In this document: positions 17,075 to 25,861 of the stretch, in pieces
Layout: the number at the start of each line of letters is the position of its first letter
How positions within the stretch are numbered: position 1 is the stretch's first letter
DNA from: Albidovulum aestuarii
GTDB lineage: Bacteria; Pseudomonadota; Alphaproteobacteria; Rhodobacterales; Rhodobacteraceae
Direction: 5' to 3'
Length of the DNA: 64,000 nucleotides
Assembly (NCBI RefSeq): GCF_029961185.1
Contig: NZ_JASBQQ010000002.1
Coordinates: forward strand, 372,001 to 436,000
The notes under the pieces: generated by a model
Told to the model about the DNA's origin: nothing
Seen by the model: only the letters and a program-made list of their open reading frames with translations
Databases searched by the model: none
Position numbers and translations under genes: made by a program

Positions 17075-18031
17075 TTACTTGCGATGGATCAGACGCGGGT
17101 TCGACAGGGTCGACAACACGTCAGCGGTGAGATTGAGAAGCACATAGGCCGCGGCAAAGATCAGCGCGACCGCCTGCACGACCGGGAAGTCGCGTTTGGC
17201 CACGCTGTCCACCATGAGCTGGCCGAGGCCGGGATAGACGAAGACCACCTCGACCACCACGACGCCGGTGATGAGATAAGCAAGGTTCAGCGCGATGACG
17301 GTGATGATCGGCGCCAGCGCATTCGGCAGCGCGTGTTTCAGGATCACCCGCATCGGGTTGATGCCCTTGAGCCGCGCCATCTCGATATAGGGCGAGGCCA
17401 GAAGGTTGATGATCGCCGCACGGGTCATCCGCATCATATGGGCCGTGACGACCAAGGTCAGCGTCAGTGCAGGCAGGAAGGCACGATAGAGGCCCTCTCC
17501 GAGGGTGGTATCGGCATCCATCCGCGTCATCGACGGGAATAGACCAGACTGAGCAAGGACGAAGATCAGGATATAGGCGACGAAAAATTCCGGAAATGAG
17601 ATCGAGGTCAGCGCGGCCGCATTGGCGGCGCGGTCGAAGATCGAGTTCCGGTAGAGTGCCGCGAGAATGCCAAGCACCAGCGACAGCGGCACCGCGATTG
17701 CGGCTGCATAGAGGGCGAGGAAGAGCGTATTGCCAAGCCGTGTGGCGATCAGGTCCGCAACCGGCCGCTTGTTGCCCGAAAGCGATGTACCAAAATCGCC
17801 CTGAATGGCGCCCCCAAGCCAGTTGAAGTAACGCTGATAGGCTGGCAGATCGAGCCCGATTTCCTTGCGAAACGCGGCCAGCGTTTCCTCGGTCGCTGAC
17901 TGACCGAGAATGGCCTTGGCGAAGTCCCCCGGCAAAAGCTCGGTCGCGCTGAAGATGATAACCGAAATCACGAACAAGGTAAGCAGCCCCAAGCCGAGGC
18001 GCTTGGCGATCATCGTCCAAATCAGGCCCAT
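17075..18031 (-). CDS. ABC transporter permease, DppB type
   Basis: A 318-residue permease with an N-terminal helix, the family 'LLPGDFAKAILGQ' segment and an EAA-type loop near 'PYIEMARLKGINPMRVILKHALPNA'. It follows the binding-protein gene after a 105-base gap that contains a GC-rich hairpin and precedes the DppC-type gene. It forms the channel with that subunit. Confidence 0.9.
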   Translation of the reverse strand: MGLIWTMIAKRLGLGLLTLFVISVIIFSATELLPGDFAKAILGQSATEETLAAFRKEIGLDLPAYQRYFNWLGGAIQGDFGTSLSGNKRPVADLIATRLGNTLFLALYAAAIAVPLSLVLGILAALYRNSIFDRAANAAALTSISFPEFFVAYILIFVLAQSGLFPSMTRMDADTTLGEGLYRAFLPALTLTLVVTAHMMRMTRAAIINLLASPYIEMARLKGINPMRVILKHALPNALAPIITVIALNLAYLITGVVVVEVVFVYPGLGQLMVDSVAKRDFPVVQAVALIFAAAYVLLNLTADVLSTLSNPRLIHRK

Positions 18032-18103
18032 CCCGGTTCTCTCCTGTTGTTTTTTTGTCCGGTCACTTCACGAAAACCGGTTGGTCCCTTCGGGGACGAA
18101 TAA

Positions 18104-18127
18104 GCCCCGGCACTTGCGCGCCGGGGC
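18104..18127 (-). promoter_or_regulatory. Hairpin after the Tat-type binding-protein gene
   Basis: Eight-base arms GCCCCGGC (18104-18111) and GCCGGGGC (18120-18127) flank an 8-base loop just after the binding-protein stop. It parallels the hairpin at 720-744 and probably sets a higher mRNA level for the binding protein than for the permeases. Confidence 0.55.
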
Positions 18128-18136
18128 CTTGTCAGA

Positions 18137-19705
18137 TCAGGCGAACCACCAGCGTTCGTAGAGGCGCAGGCCGTCGAGGCCCTGGTTGGTGCCGATGACC
18201 TCGGGCACGCCGACCTTGTCGGAATGCGCGTTGACGTAGCTTGCGAACATCGGGATGACGACGCCGCCTTCGTTGGCGCAGATGTCCTGCATTTCCCAGT
18301 ACATCTGGCGACGTTTGTCATCGTCCAGTTCCGACCGCGCGGAGACCAGGAGTTCGTTGAACCGGGCATGATCCCAGAAGCTGTCGTTCCACGGCGCGCC
18401 CGCGCTGTAGGCGACCGAGAACATCAGGTCTTCGGTCGGACGGCCACCCCAGTAGGAAGCGCAGAACGGCTTCTTCATCCAGACGTTGTCCCAGTAACCG
18501 TCGCTGGGCTCACGCACGACCTCGATGTTGATCCCGGCAGCGGCGGCCCGTTCGGCATAAAGGACGGCGGAGTCGACCGCGCCCGAGAAGGCGGCGTCAG
18601 CAGCCGAAAGCTGGACCGAAATCGAATCCATCCCGGCCTCTTTCAGGTAGAACTTGGCCTTGTCCGGATCGTAGGTCTTCTGCTCCAGTTCGGTGTTGAA
18701 GTAGCGCTGACCGCGACCGATCGGGTGGTCGTTACCGGCGCTGCCGAAGCCGCGCAGGATCTTTTCAACCAGCTCGTCCCGGTCGAGACCGTATTTCAGC
18801 GCCTGACGGATGTTGTTGTTGTCGTAGGGCGACAGCCGCGTATCCATAGGGAAGACGAAATGCTGGTTGCCGGTCACCGGCAGGACCTTGATGCCCGGCG
18901 CGCGTTCCAAGAGCGACACGGTGTTCAGATCAACGCCGTCGATCACATCCACTTCGCCGGTGATCAGCGCGTTCTGGCGCGCCGCCGCATCGACGATCGA
19001 CAGCGCGTCGATCCCGTCGAACCAGGCCCGGTCGGATTTGAAGTAGTTCGGGTTGCGGCTCATCTTGACCGAAACGCCCGGCTCGAAGCTGTCGAGCACA
19101 TAGGCGCCGGTGCCATCCGTCGTCGTCACGTCGATCTTGCCGTCGGCCGAGGGCAGAACGACCAGGTGATAGTCGGCGAGGATGAACGGGAAGTCGGCAT
19201 TGCCGCCCGAAAGCGTGATAACGACGTTCTGACCGTCCGCCTTGATATCGGTGATCGGGTCGACATAGGGCTTCGCGGCCGATTTCGACTCTTCGCCACG
19301 GTGGTAGTTGATCGAGGCGACGACGTCGTCCACCGTCATCGCCTTGCCGCTGTGGAAGGTCACGCCTTCGCGGATCTTGAAGGTCCAGGTCACGGCATCT
19401 GCCGAGGCTTCCCAGCTTTCGGCAAGTTCGCCGACCAGCGTACCGTCCGGCGCGATTTCCGTCAGCGTATTGCAGCGTGCGGTGTTGAAGCTCTGCACGA
19501 AGGTAGAATCCCAGGTCGCGGGATCGAGGCTGTCGGTGGTGTTGCCGCTGGCAAGCGCGATGCGCAGGACGCCGCCGCGCTTGGGCTCGGCCATCGCCTT
19601 GCGCACGCTGGCGGGCAGGATCAGGCCCGCGGCGCCAAGGGCGGTCGCGCCCTTGAGCAGACCGCGACGGCTGAGGCCACCGGTTCCGTTAGTGAAGTTC
19701 GACAT
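18137..19705 (-). CDS. Tat-exported family 5 substrate-binding protein
   Basis: A 522-residue peptide-type solute-binding protein. The N-terminus has a twin-arginine signal (SRRGLLKG followed by a hydrophobic stretch and 'AMA'), so it is exported folded through Tat rather than Sec. The body has the family pattern 'LRIALASGNTTDSLDPATWDS', 'GVTFHSGKAMTVDDVVASI' and 'IRQALKYGLDRDELVEKIL'. It is preceded by an enolase-superfamily gene and followed by its permeases, all on the minus strand. Ligand unknown; Tat-type relatives in roseobacters are found with many catabolic operons. Confidence 0.9.
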   Translation of the reverse strand: MSNFTNGTGGLSRRGLLKGATALGAAGLILPASVRKAMAEPKRGGVLRIALASGNTTDSLDPATWDSTFVQSFNTARCNTLTEIAPDGTLVGELAESWEASADAVTWTFKIREGVTFHSGKAMTVDDVVASINYHRGEESKSAAKPYVDPITDIKADGQNVVITLSGGNADFPFILADYHLVVLPSADGKIDVTTTDGTGAYVLDSFEPGVSVKMSRNPNYFKSDRAWFDGIDALSIVDAAARQNALITGEVDVIDGVDLNTVSLLERAPGIKVLPVTGNQHFVFPMDTRLSPYDNNNIRQALKYGLDRDELVEKILRGFGSAGNDHPIGRGQRYFNTELEQKTYDPDKAKFYLKEAGMDSISVQLSAADAAFSGAVDSAVLYAERAAAAGINIEVVREPSDGYWDNVWMKKPFCASYWGGRPTEDLMFSVAYSAGAPWNDSFWDHARFNELLVSARSELDDDKRRQMYWEMQDICANEGGVVIPMFASYVNAHSDKVGVPEVIGTNQGLDGLRLYERWWFA

Positions 19706-19766
19706 GTTGTCCTCCTTGTCGAGTCTTTGTCGTTTTTCTTGATTACGGCCCCCCGGACGCTCCGGG

Positions 19767-20876
19767 TCAAGCCTCTAACGCGCTCTTTTGATATTTCGCC
19801 CGGCCGAGCCAGTCGGGATTGATCTCGACGCCCCAGCCGGGACCATCGGGAATACGGAGCTTGCCATCCTGAACAGCGTAGGGACCGCCGAGGAACAGAT
19901 CCTGCTGCCAAGGATAATAATCCTCCCCCTCGATGGAAAATTCGAGGTATTTGCCAGCGTTCGGGATCGCCCCCAGAAGATGCATCGTGCATATCGTCAC
20001 AAGCGACAGGTTGGCGCTGTGCGGGGTGCAGGGCAAGCCTGCCTTGGCGGCAAGCTCGGCCACGAGCAGCGTTCGGGCGATGCCGCCCATATACATAACG
20101 TCAGGCTGGACGATGTCGACCGCGCGCATGTCGATCATGCGTTTCCATGTGGCGAGGTCCCAGTCCTGCTCGCCCCCGGTCACGTCGATATCGAGCGTAT
20201 CGGTGACCTCTTTGGTCTGCTCCAGTTGCCAGTAGGGACAGGGCTCCTCGAAATGGCCGACCCCCTCGGCCTCCAAGAGCCGCCCGACCTCGATGGCGCG
20301 CTTGGGGGAAAAGCCTGAATTGCCATCGACCAGCTTTGCGATTCCGTCGCCCAGCGCGCCGGCGACAACCGGCACGACCGCTTCGGTCCGGCCCGGCCAT
20401 TCGTCGACATCGCGGCCGCATTCCGCCCCGACCCGCCATTTGAACGCGTCAAATCCCTGTTCATCGCGCAGGCGGATGAAGCGCGCAGCCTCATCCTCGG
20501 GGGTAATGTCGCGCTTCATCGACGAGGCATAGGCCCTGATCCAGCCCGGCTTGCCGCCGAGAAGTTCGACCACCGGCTTGCCTTCACGTCGTCCGCGCAG
20601 GTCCCACAATGCTGTGTCGAGCCCCGCCAAGGCACGGCAGCGGTAGGAGCCGGGGAATTTGTGCTCTTTTTCCTCGATCCGCTGGACAAGGCCGAGAATG
20701 TCGTCCGTGCCCGCCCCTAGCGCATGGGGCGCGACCTGACGGTGCAGGATCAGTGCGGTGATATCGGCGTTGTAGGTAGAGCACTGCCCCCAACCAGTCG
20801 CACCGTCCTCTGCCGTGACCTTCACGAACGAAACAAATTCATTCGAAAAGGTTTCCAGGCAAGAAATCTTCGTCAT
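19767..20876 (-). CDS. Mandelate racemase / muconate lactonizing enzyme family protein
   Basis: A 369-residue member of the enolase superfamily, probably a dehydratase, epimerase or lactonase acting on a carboxylate substrate. I start at ATG 20876 ('[10 protein letters not shown]'), which matches the family's usual beginning; an in-frame ATG at 20957 would add 27 residues without family character. Catalytic positions visible: K146-x-R148 on strand 2, metal ligands Asp184, Glu210 and Glu236, and Asp259/His286 ('QPDVMYMGG', 'PHSAN') forming the His-Asp dyad. With both Lys146 and His286 it resembles the mandelate-racemase subgroup. It lies between racemase-like and transporter genes in one direction, so it acts on the imported compound or its product. 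Confidence 0.85.
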   Translation of the reverse strand: MTKISCLETFSNEFVSFVKVTAEDGATGWGQCSTYNADITALILHRQVAPHALGAGTDDILGLVQRIEEKEHKFPGSYRCRALAGLDTALWDLRGRREGKPVVELLGGKPGWIRAYASSMKRDITPEDEAARFIRLRDEQGFDAFKWRVGAECGRDVDEWPGRTEAVVPVVAGALGDGIAKLVDGNSGFSPKRAIEVGRLLEAEGVGHFEEPCPYWQLEQTKEVTDTLDIDVTGGEQDWDLATWKRMIDMRAVDIVQPDVMYMGGIARTLLVAELAAKAGLPCTPHSANLSLVTICTMHLLGAIPNAGKYLEFSIEGEDYYPWQQDLFLGGPYAVQDGKLRIPDGPGWGVEINPDWLGRAKYQKSALEA

Positions 20877-21031
20877 TCCGCGATGGTCTCCCCCCAAAGG
20901 AACGACCGCGAGACTGAGCGTTGAGTCACGCAGCCAGACCAACGTATTGTCTGACATTAATCGCCCTCACATGAAATACGACGCTTCGCGACGAAAATAC
21001 GACACGTTTGCGGTTTTTATTGATTGAGCCG

Positions 21032-21715
21032 TTAATTAACCGCGAACTCCACCACGCGCGTGACGAGGCAATCGAGCGTATCGATCAGCGGAAGGTCAGC
21101 GGGCAGGCCGGGCATGAGAATCGACAATTCCGTGCAGGCGACAGCAAGATGGTCGCAGTCCTGCCCGTCGATGAAGCCACGTGCAAGGCGTTCCAGACCC
21201 GCCGTTTCGGCAGCCCCCTTGCGGCCCGCCTTGACCGCGCGGATAACGGCAAGCAGGGCGTCTTCGTCATCCGACCAGACCGGTTCCAGCCCCTTGGCGG
21301 CAAAAGTCGGTCCAAACACGCCCGCGATCCGCACGGCGGGCGAGGCGAGCATACCGACCCGCCGGGCACCTTTCGCGGACAGGTCCGCTGCCGTCGCCTC
21401 GATCATGTCGAGAAACGGCAGCCCGGTCGCAGCCTTCACATCCGGCGCATAGGCATGCGCCGTGTTGCAGGGCATGGCGAGTGCCTCCGCCCCCGCCCGT
21501 TCCAGATCGCGGGCCATAGCGGCGAGGACGGGGCCGGGATCTTCGCCCGTCCCCTCAATCAGTGCCTTGATGCGGCTTGGCACCTGCGGGTTCTGATGCA
21601 CGATGAGGGGGATGTGGTCGGCGTCATCCACCGCCGGCCGGGCGGCGATGACCTTCTGCATCAGAAGCACGGTCGCGTCCGGTCCCATGCCCCCGAGAAT
21701 ACCCACGCGCCGCAT
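21032..21715 (-). CDS. Aspartate/glutamate racemase family protein
   Basis: A 227-residue protein with the opening 'RVGILGGMGPDATV' of the aspartate racemase/YgeA family and the two catalytic cysteines Cys83 (MPCNTAH) and Cys194 (ACTEL). I start at ATG 21715, where the family begins; the frame is open for another 48 codons upstream through the end of the preceding gene. It would racemise an amino acid or isomerise a related carboxylate by two-base chemistry in the cytosol. It follows the HisD-like gene by 16 bases and is probably co-transcribed with it. Confidence 0.85.
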   Translation of the reverse strand: MRRVGILGGMGPDATVLLMQKVIAARPAVDDADHIPLIVHQNPQVPSRIKALIEGTGEDPGPVLAAMARDLERAGAEALAMPCNTAHAYAPDVKAATGLPFLDMIEATAADLSAKGARRVGMLASPAVRIAGVFGPTFAAKGLEPVWSDDEDALLAVIRAVKAGRKGAAETAGLERLARGFIDGQDCDHLAVACTELSILMPGLPADLPLIDTLDCLVTRVVEFAVN

Positions 21716-21731
21716 TACCACTCCTACCCGT

Positions 21732-23045
21732 TCAGCCGTTTCGGGCCGGTCTAAGGTTGAACGCCTCGCCGGGAAAGTATTTTTCCAGCCGGATATCGGC
21801 CGAACGGGCATGGCCCTCCATCCCCTCAAACCGCGAGATGCGGGCGGTGACGGCGGCAAGGTCGCGCAGCGCCTCGGGCTGCACTTCCTGCCATGTCACG
21901 GTCTTGAGGAACTTGTGGACCGAAAGCCCGCCCGTGTAGCGCGCCGCCCCCGATGTCGGCAGGACGTGGTTCGTCCCCGCCGCCTTGTCTCCGAAGGCCA
22001 CCGTCGTCTCGGCCCCAAGGAAGAGCGAGCCATAGGCCGAAAGCCGGGACTTCCACCACGGAAGGTCAGCAGCCTGAACATGCAGATGTTCCGGCGCGAC
22101 GCGGTCGGCATGGGCGGCCATCTCTTCGCGGTTCTCGCAGATCACGATCTCGCCCAGCGCCTCCCACGCTGCTTCGGCGGCGCTGCGGTTCGGCTGCGGC
22201 AGTTCGGCGATGCAATTCGGGATATGGGCGCTGACGGCCTCGGCGAAAGCGGTGCTGTCGGTCACCAGCCAGACGGGCGAGGTCTGGCCGTGTTCGGCCT
22301 GTCCGATCAGGTCCCAGGCGACGAGATAGGGATCGGCGGACTTGTCGGCGATGACGAGGCTGTCGGTGGGGCCCGCGAACATGTCGATGCCGACCCGGCC
22401 GAACAGCTGACGCTTGGCCTCGGCGACATAGGCATTGCCGGGACCGACGAGGATATCGGCTGGTGGCAGGCCGAACTGGCCATAAGCCATCGCCGCGATG
22501 CCCTGCACGCCCCCAAGCGCCAGAATGCGGTCGGCGCCGCAATAGTCGAGCGCATAGAGGATCGTGGCCGGAATACCCTTACCCGGGCGCGGCGGCGACA
22601 CCGCGCTGATATGGCCGACGCCCGCCACCTTGGCCGTGGTGACGGTCATCAGCGCCGAGGCGATGTGGCTGTAACGCCCGCCCGGCACATAGGCCCCGGC
22701 GGACGAGATCGGGATCAGACGCTGACCGGCCTTGAGGCCCGGGCGCAGTTCGATCTCGGTCTCGCTGCAACTGTCGAGCTGGGCCTGCGCGAAGCGGGCG
22801 ATATTGTCATGCGCGTAGCGGATGTCGTCCTTGAGCTGCTGCGGCACGGAACTGGCGGCTTCCTCGATCACCGCGCGCGGGACGACGATATCCCCGGCCC
22901 AGCCGTCGAGCTTTTCGGCATAACGCTGGGTCACGACCTCACCACCCGCCTCGATCTCGGCCAGCATACGGGCCACGGTCGCCGGAACATCGGCCGCAAC
23001 CTCTTCGCTCGTGGTCGTCGATTGTTTGAAAAAGGTGATACCCAT
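21732..23045 (-). CDS. Histidinol dehydrogenase family protein, HpsN-like
   Basis: A 437-residue NAD-dependent dehydrogenase of the HisD family. HisD catalytic residues are kept: Glu319-His320 (APEHL), zinc-site Gln249 and His252 (GQAEHG), an Asp in 'FGDKAAGTNHVLPT', and a late His in 'GMEGHARSADI'. The phrases 'GAYVPGGRYSHIASA' and 'GAARYTGGLSVHKFLKTVTWQ' resemble sulfopropanediol 3-dehydrogenase (HpsN) more than biosynthetic HisD. Enzymes of this family oxidise an alcohol to a carboxylate in two steps. No his genes are nearby; it heads a catabolic operon with a divergent LysR gene. No other gene of dihydroxypropanesulfonate degradation is in the window, so the substrate stays open. Confidence 0.8.
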   Translation of the reverse strand: MGITFFKQSTTTSEEVAADVPATVARMLAEIEAGGEVVTQRYAEKLDGWAGDIVVPRAVIEEAASSVPQQLKDDIRYAHDNIARFAQAQLDSCSETEIELRPGLKAGQRLIPISSAGAYVPGGRYSHIASALMTVTTAKVAGVGHISAVSPPRPGKGIPATILYALDYCGADRILALGGVQGIAAMAYGQFGLPPADILVGPGNAYVAEAKRQLFGRVGIDMFAGPTDSLVIADKSADPYLVAWDLIGQAEHGQTSPVWLVTDSTAFAEAVSAHIPNCIAELPQPNRSAAEAAWEALGEIVICENREEMAAHADRVAPEHLHVQAADLPWWKSRLSAYGSLFLGAETTVAFGDKAAGTNHVLPTSGAARYTGGLSVHKFLKTVTWQEVQPEALRDLAAVTARISRFEGMEGHARSADIRLEKYFPGEAFNLRPARNG

Positions 23046-23105
23046 AATCGCGCCGTTCCTTTCCTGTCATTTCGCAGCGGGGGCTTGACCGGACCCCGCC
23101 GTAAG

Positions 23106-23119
23106 TTCAACTTTCTGAA
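23106..23119. promoter_or_regulatory. Candidate LysR box
   Basis: TTCA-ACTTTC-TGAA is an inverted repeat with a T-N11-A core, the general shape of LysR-type operators. It lies in the 105-bp region between the divergent lysR and HisD-like genes. Confidence 0.45.
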
Positions 23120-23150
23120 AACTATGACCCCGATGCGGAGCCGTCAGACC

Positions 23151-24116
23151 ATGCTCGCCAAAGGCATTACCCTTCGCGCACTGGAGCTTTTCGAAGCGGT
23201 TGCGCAGTCCGGCACCGTCGCCGAAGGCGCGCGGCTGATGGGGCTCAGCCTTCCGGCCGCCTCGCAACAGCTTTCGAACCTTGAAAACTCGCTGGGCTGT
23301 CCGCTTCTCGACCGCAGCCACCGGCCGCTGCAACTGACGCCCGCCGGCCGCGTCTTCCTGCACCGCACCCGCGACGCGCTGAGCCGCATACGTCAGGCGC
23401 AGGCGGAACTGACCGTTCTGGACATCTCGCACCTGACCAGCCTGCGGGTTGGCATGATCGACGATTTCGACGCCGAGATCACACCCGAACTGGTGATCGC
23501 GCTGGCCAAGAACCTGCGCAACTGCGACTTTCGCCTGACCACGGGCCCCAGCCACGACATGATCGCCCGCATGGCGAACCGTCAGCTTGACGTCGTGGTG
23601 TCGGCCGCCCCCGCCGATGCAGTGCAGGGCACGGTCGAATACCGCCTTCTGCGCGACCCCTATGTGTTGGCTGTACCGCGCGGTTTCGACCTGCCCAAGG
23701 GCAAGGAGATGGAGGCGCTCGCGGCGCTGCCGCTGCTGCGTTATGACCGCGGCCAGCTTATGGGGCGGCAGATAGAGGCGCATCTGGCGCGTCACCGCAT
23801 CGCCCTGCCCGACAGGTTCGAGATCGACAGTAACCAGTCGATCATGGCGCTGGTGGCAAACGGCGTCGGCTTTTCGATCACCACGCCGCTCGCGGTTCTG
23901 CGGGCACGCGCCTTTCTCGACCGGGTGACGATCCATCCTCTGCCTTTGGCCGCGATGTCGCGCACGATTTCGCTCTTCGCGGCGGCCGATCAGTCCAGCC
24001 ATGTCGCGACCGAAATCACCCGGACCCTTCGCGCCCTGATGACGGCTCGGCTCATCCGTCCGGCCAAGGACTTCGCGCCTTGGCTTGGGGATTCCTTCGC
24101 TGTCATTCCGGCTTAA
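23151..24116 (+). CDS. LysR family transcriptional regulator
   Basis: A 321-residue regulator. The N-terminal helix-turn-helix reads 'ITLRALELFEAVAQSGTVAEGARLMGLSLPAASQQLSNLE', followed by an effector-binding domain. I chose ATG 23151, ten bases after GGAG; ATGs at 23124 and 23133 are in frame but lack a ribosome-binding site. The frame runs open far upstream but that part is opposite the HisD-like gene and is not coding. It is divergent from the seven-gene operon and probably controls it in response to the operon's substrate. It converges with soeC. Confidence 0.9.
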   Translation: MLAKGITLRALELFEAVAQSGTVAEGARLMGLSLPAASQQLSNLENSLGCPLLDRSHRPLQLTPAGRVFLHRTRDALSRIRQAQAELTVLDISHLTSLRVGMIDDFDAEITPELVIALAKNLRNCDFRLTTGPSHDMIARMANRQLDVVVSAAPADAVQGTVEYRLLRDPYVLAVPRGFDLPKGKEMEALAALPLLRYDRGQLMGRQIEAHLARHRIALPDRFEIDSNQSIMALVANGVGFSITTPLAVLRARAFLDRVTIHPLPLAAMSRTISLFAAADQSSHVATEITRTLRALMTARLIRPAKDFAPWLGDSFAVIPA

Positions 24117-24168
24117 CTCGGCGATCACATTCGGGCCCTGAACGCTGCAATTCAGACCGTTAGGCGGC

Positions 24169-24206
24169 AAAAACGGGCGGCCCGGCAAGCGGGACGCCCG
24201 TCTTTT
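24169..24206. terminator. Bidirectional terminator between lysR and soeC
   Basis: A long stem: outer arms ACGGGCG (24173-24179) and CGCCCGT (24195-24201), one mismatch, inner arms CCCG/CGGG, loop GCAAG. It is flanked by an A run on the left and CTTTTC on the right, so it can end transcripts in both directions. Confidence 0.75.
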
Positions 24207-24248
24207 CGCCACGTGGAAGCGTAGCTTCAGGAAAGTGGAATGTTGCGG

Positions 24249-25124
24249 CTATCGCTGACCGTAGTAGAGACCGACAACATGTTCCGCCTCGGCAAAGAAC
24301 AGCCAGCGCGCGGCAAAGGCCCCCATCAGGTGGATGGCGGCGATCACCGCCAGAACGAAGGGATGCGGCGGCATGAACAAAAGCATCAGCCCGGGCAGGA
24401 TTGCCGCCAGCGTGACGGCAATCCGGCGCAGGGTCGCAGCATGCTTGCGCCCGACCACATGGATCATTTCCTTCATCAGGTAGTTCGGTCCGGTATGGGG
24501 CTGGGCGAGAACCCGGACCTTGCCGACGGACCCGAGCCCCGTGGCCGACCCCATCGAAGCGCCGACCTCGCCAAACCGCTGGTCACCCAGCTTGAAGGCC
24601 GCGATCATCAGGACAGCGAGAAGGGCACAGAGGACAGCGGCCATCAGCGCCTGCCCCGTCATGATCGCCCCACCGGTCGCGGCGAAGGCGAGGAACAGCG
24701 CAGGCGTCGCCCAGAAGTTCCAGCGCGGCACGGTCTTGAGCTGCGTGTAGATCATCGAGGTGGCGATGACCGTGGCAAGGCAGAAGGCCGCGCCGACAAG
24801 ACCGAAGAATGGCGGCAGGCCGCCGCCGAATATCGCGGCCAGCGCGACGGGGGCGAGCAGAAGGAGTGCCGCGACCGCCGCCCAGCCCTCGCGGCTCAGC
24901 CAGCTTGTCCGCCACTGGGTGAAGGCGCGCCATGCCCGCTGGGGATTACCAAGGTGGAAGGTGGAGGCCAGAAGCCCGATCACGGCAAGGCCGTAGCCCA
25001 GCCCCCAGATCAGGAAGGCCTGCACCCCGTAGACCGGCAGGAGCCCGAGGGCGAGGAAGGCCAGAAGCCCGAAACCAGCGCCTGAAAGCGTCGTGAAGAC
25101 AATGACCGAAGGTGCCGGATGCAT
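24249..25124 (-). CDS. soeC: Sulfite dehydrogenase membrane anchor, DmsC/NrfD-like
   Basis: A 291-residue polytopic membrane protein of the DmsC type with about eight hydrophobic helices ('VIVFTTLSGAGFGLLAFLAL', 'VQAFLIWGLGYGLAVIGLLA' and others). I start at ATG 25124, which shares a base with the soeB stop. It anchors the soluble SoeAB dimer to the inner membrane and passes electrons to quinone. It is the last gene of a possible pta-soeABC run and is followed by a bidirectional terminator. Confidence 0.82.
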   Translation of the reverse strand: MHPAPSVIVFTTLSGAGFGLLAFLALGLLPVYGVQAFLIWGLGYGLAVIGLLASTFHLGNPQRAWRAFTQWRTSWLSREGWAAVAALLLLAPVALAAIFGGGLPPFFGLVGAAFCLATVIATSMIYTQLKTVPRWNFWATPALFLAFAATGGAIMTGQALMAAVLCALLAVLMIAAFKLGDQRFGEVGASMGSATGLGSVGKVRVLAQPHTGPNYLMKEMIHVVGRKHAATLRRIAVTLAAILPGLMLLFMPPHPFVLAVIAAIHLMGAFAARWLFFAEAEHVVGLYYGQR

Positions 25125-25861
25125 TAGATTTTCTCCAGTATTCTGTCGAGCCATCCGGCAAAGCCGGTGGTCTTCACGTCAAGCAGCGGCGCGAGGATAT
25201 CGACCTGCTGTTCGGGTCCCTTGGGGCGCGGCGGCAGGTATTTGTTGACCGGTTTCGTGTCCATCTCGGGCATGAGGTCATAGCCGCCACGCTCGGCGAC
25301 CAGCTTGCTCACGTCGCTGTCAGGATCGCCGAGATCACCGAAATGCCGCGCGCCTGCCGGACAGGTGCGGACGCAGGCGGGCTGGCGGTCCTCTTCGGGC
25401 AGGTTCTCATTGTAGATCCGGTCGACGCAGAGCGTGCATTTCTTCATCACCCCCGCCGCCTGATCGAGTTCGCGCGCACCGTAGGGACAGGCCCAGGCGC
25501 AAAGGCCGCAGCCGATGCAGGCATCTTCGTTGACCAGAACGATCCCGTCCTCGGCGCGTTTGTAGCTGGCGCCGGTCGGACAGACGGTCACACAGGGCGC
25601 GTTTTCGCAATGGAGGCAGGAGCGCGGGAAGTTGATGACCTGCGCCGGGCCCTGGTCGGGCTGTACCTCATAGCTGTGCACCCGGTTGAGGAACGTGCCG
25701 GAAGGCTCTGATCCGTAAGCGTTCTGGTCCGATAGAGGCACGCCATAGCCCTGATCGTTCCAGCCCTTGCAGGCGGTCACGCAGGCATGGCAGCCGACGC
25801 AGGTGTCAAGATCGATGACAAGGCCGAGCTTCTTGGCGGAGGGGGGCGGAAGGGCGGTCAT
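25124..25861 (-). CDS. soeB: Sulfite dehydrogenase iron-sulfur subunit
   Basis: A 245-residue ferredoxin-type protein with four [4Fe-4S] sites: C21-x2-C24-x2-C27-x3-C31 at the N-terminus, 'CLHCENAPCVTVCP', 'CIGCGLCAWACP' and 'CTLCVDRI...CVRTCP'. I start at ATG 25861, overlapping the soeA stop in ATGA; a longer frame upstream would sit inside soeA. It carries electrons from SoeA to the membrane subunit SoeC. Confidence 0.86.
   Translation of the reverse strand: MTALPPPSAKKLGLVIDLDTCVGCHACVTACKGWNDQGYGVPLSDQNAYGSEPSGTFLNRVHSYEVQPDQGPAQVINFPRSCLHCENAPCVTVCPTGASYKRAEDGIVLVNEDACIGCGLCAWACPYGARELDQAAGVMKKCTLCVDRIYNENLPEEDRQPACVRTCPAGARHFGDLGDPDSDVSKLVAERGGYDLMPEMDTKPVNKYLPPRPKGPEQQVDILAPLLDVKTTGFAGWLDRILEKI

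Noticed and set aside
21732-23045. Assignment as biosynthetic histidinol dehydrogenase (hisD)
   Set aside because: Catalytic residues agree, but the operon is catabolic with transporter genes, no his genes are near, and several segments resemble HpsN-type paralogues.
21603-23150. Long N-terminal extension of the LysR frame
   Set aside because: It lies opposite the HisD-like gene; the helix-turn-helix begins at 23151 and a GGAG site fits that start.
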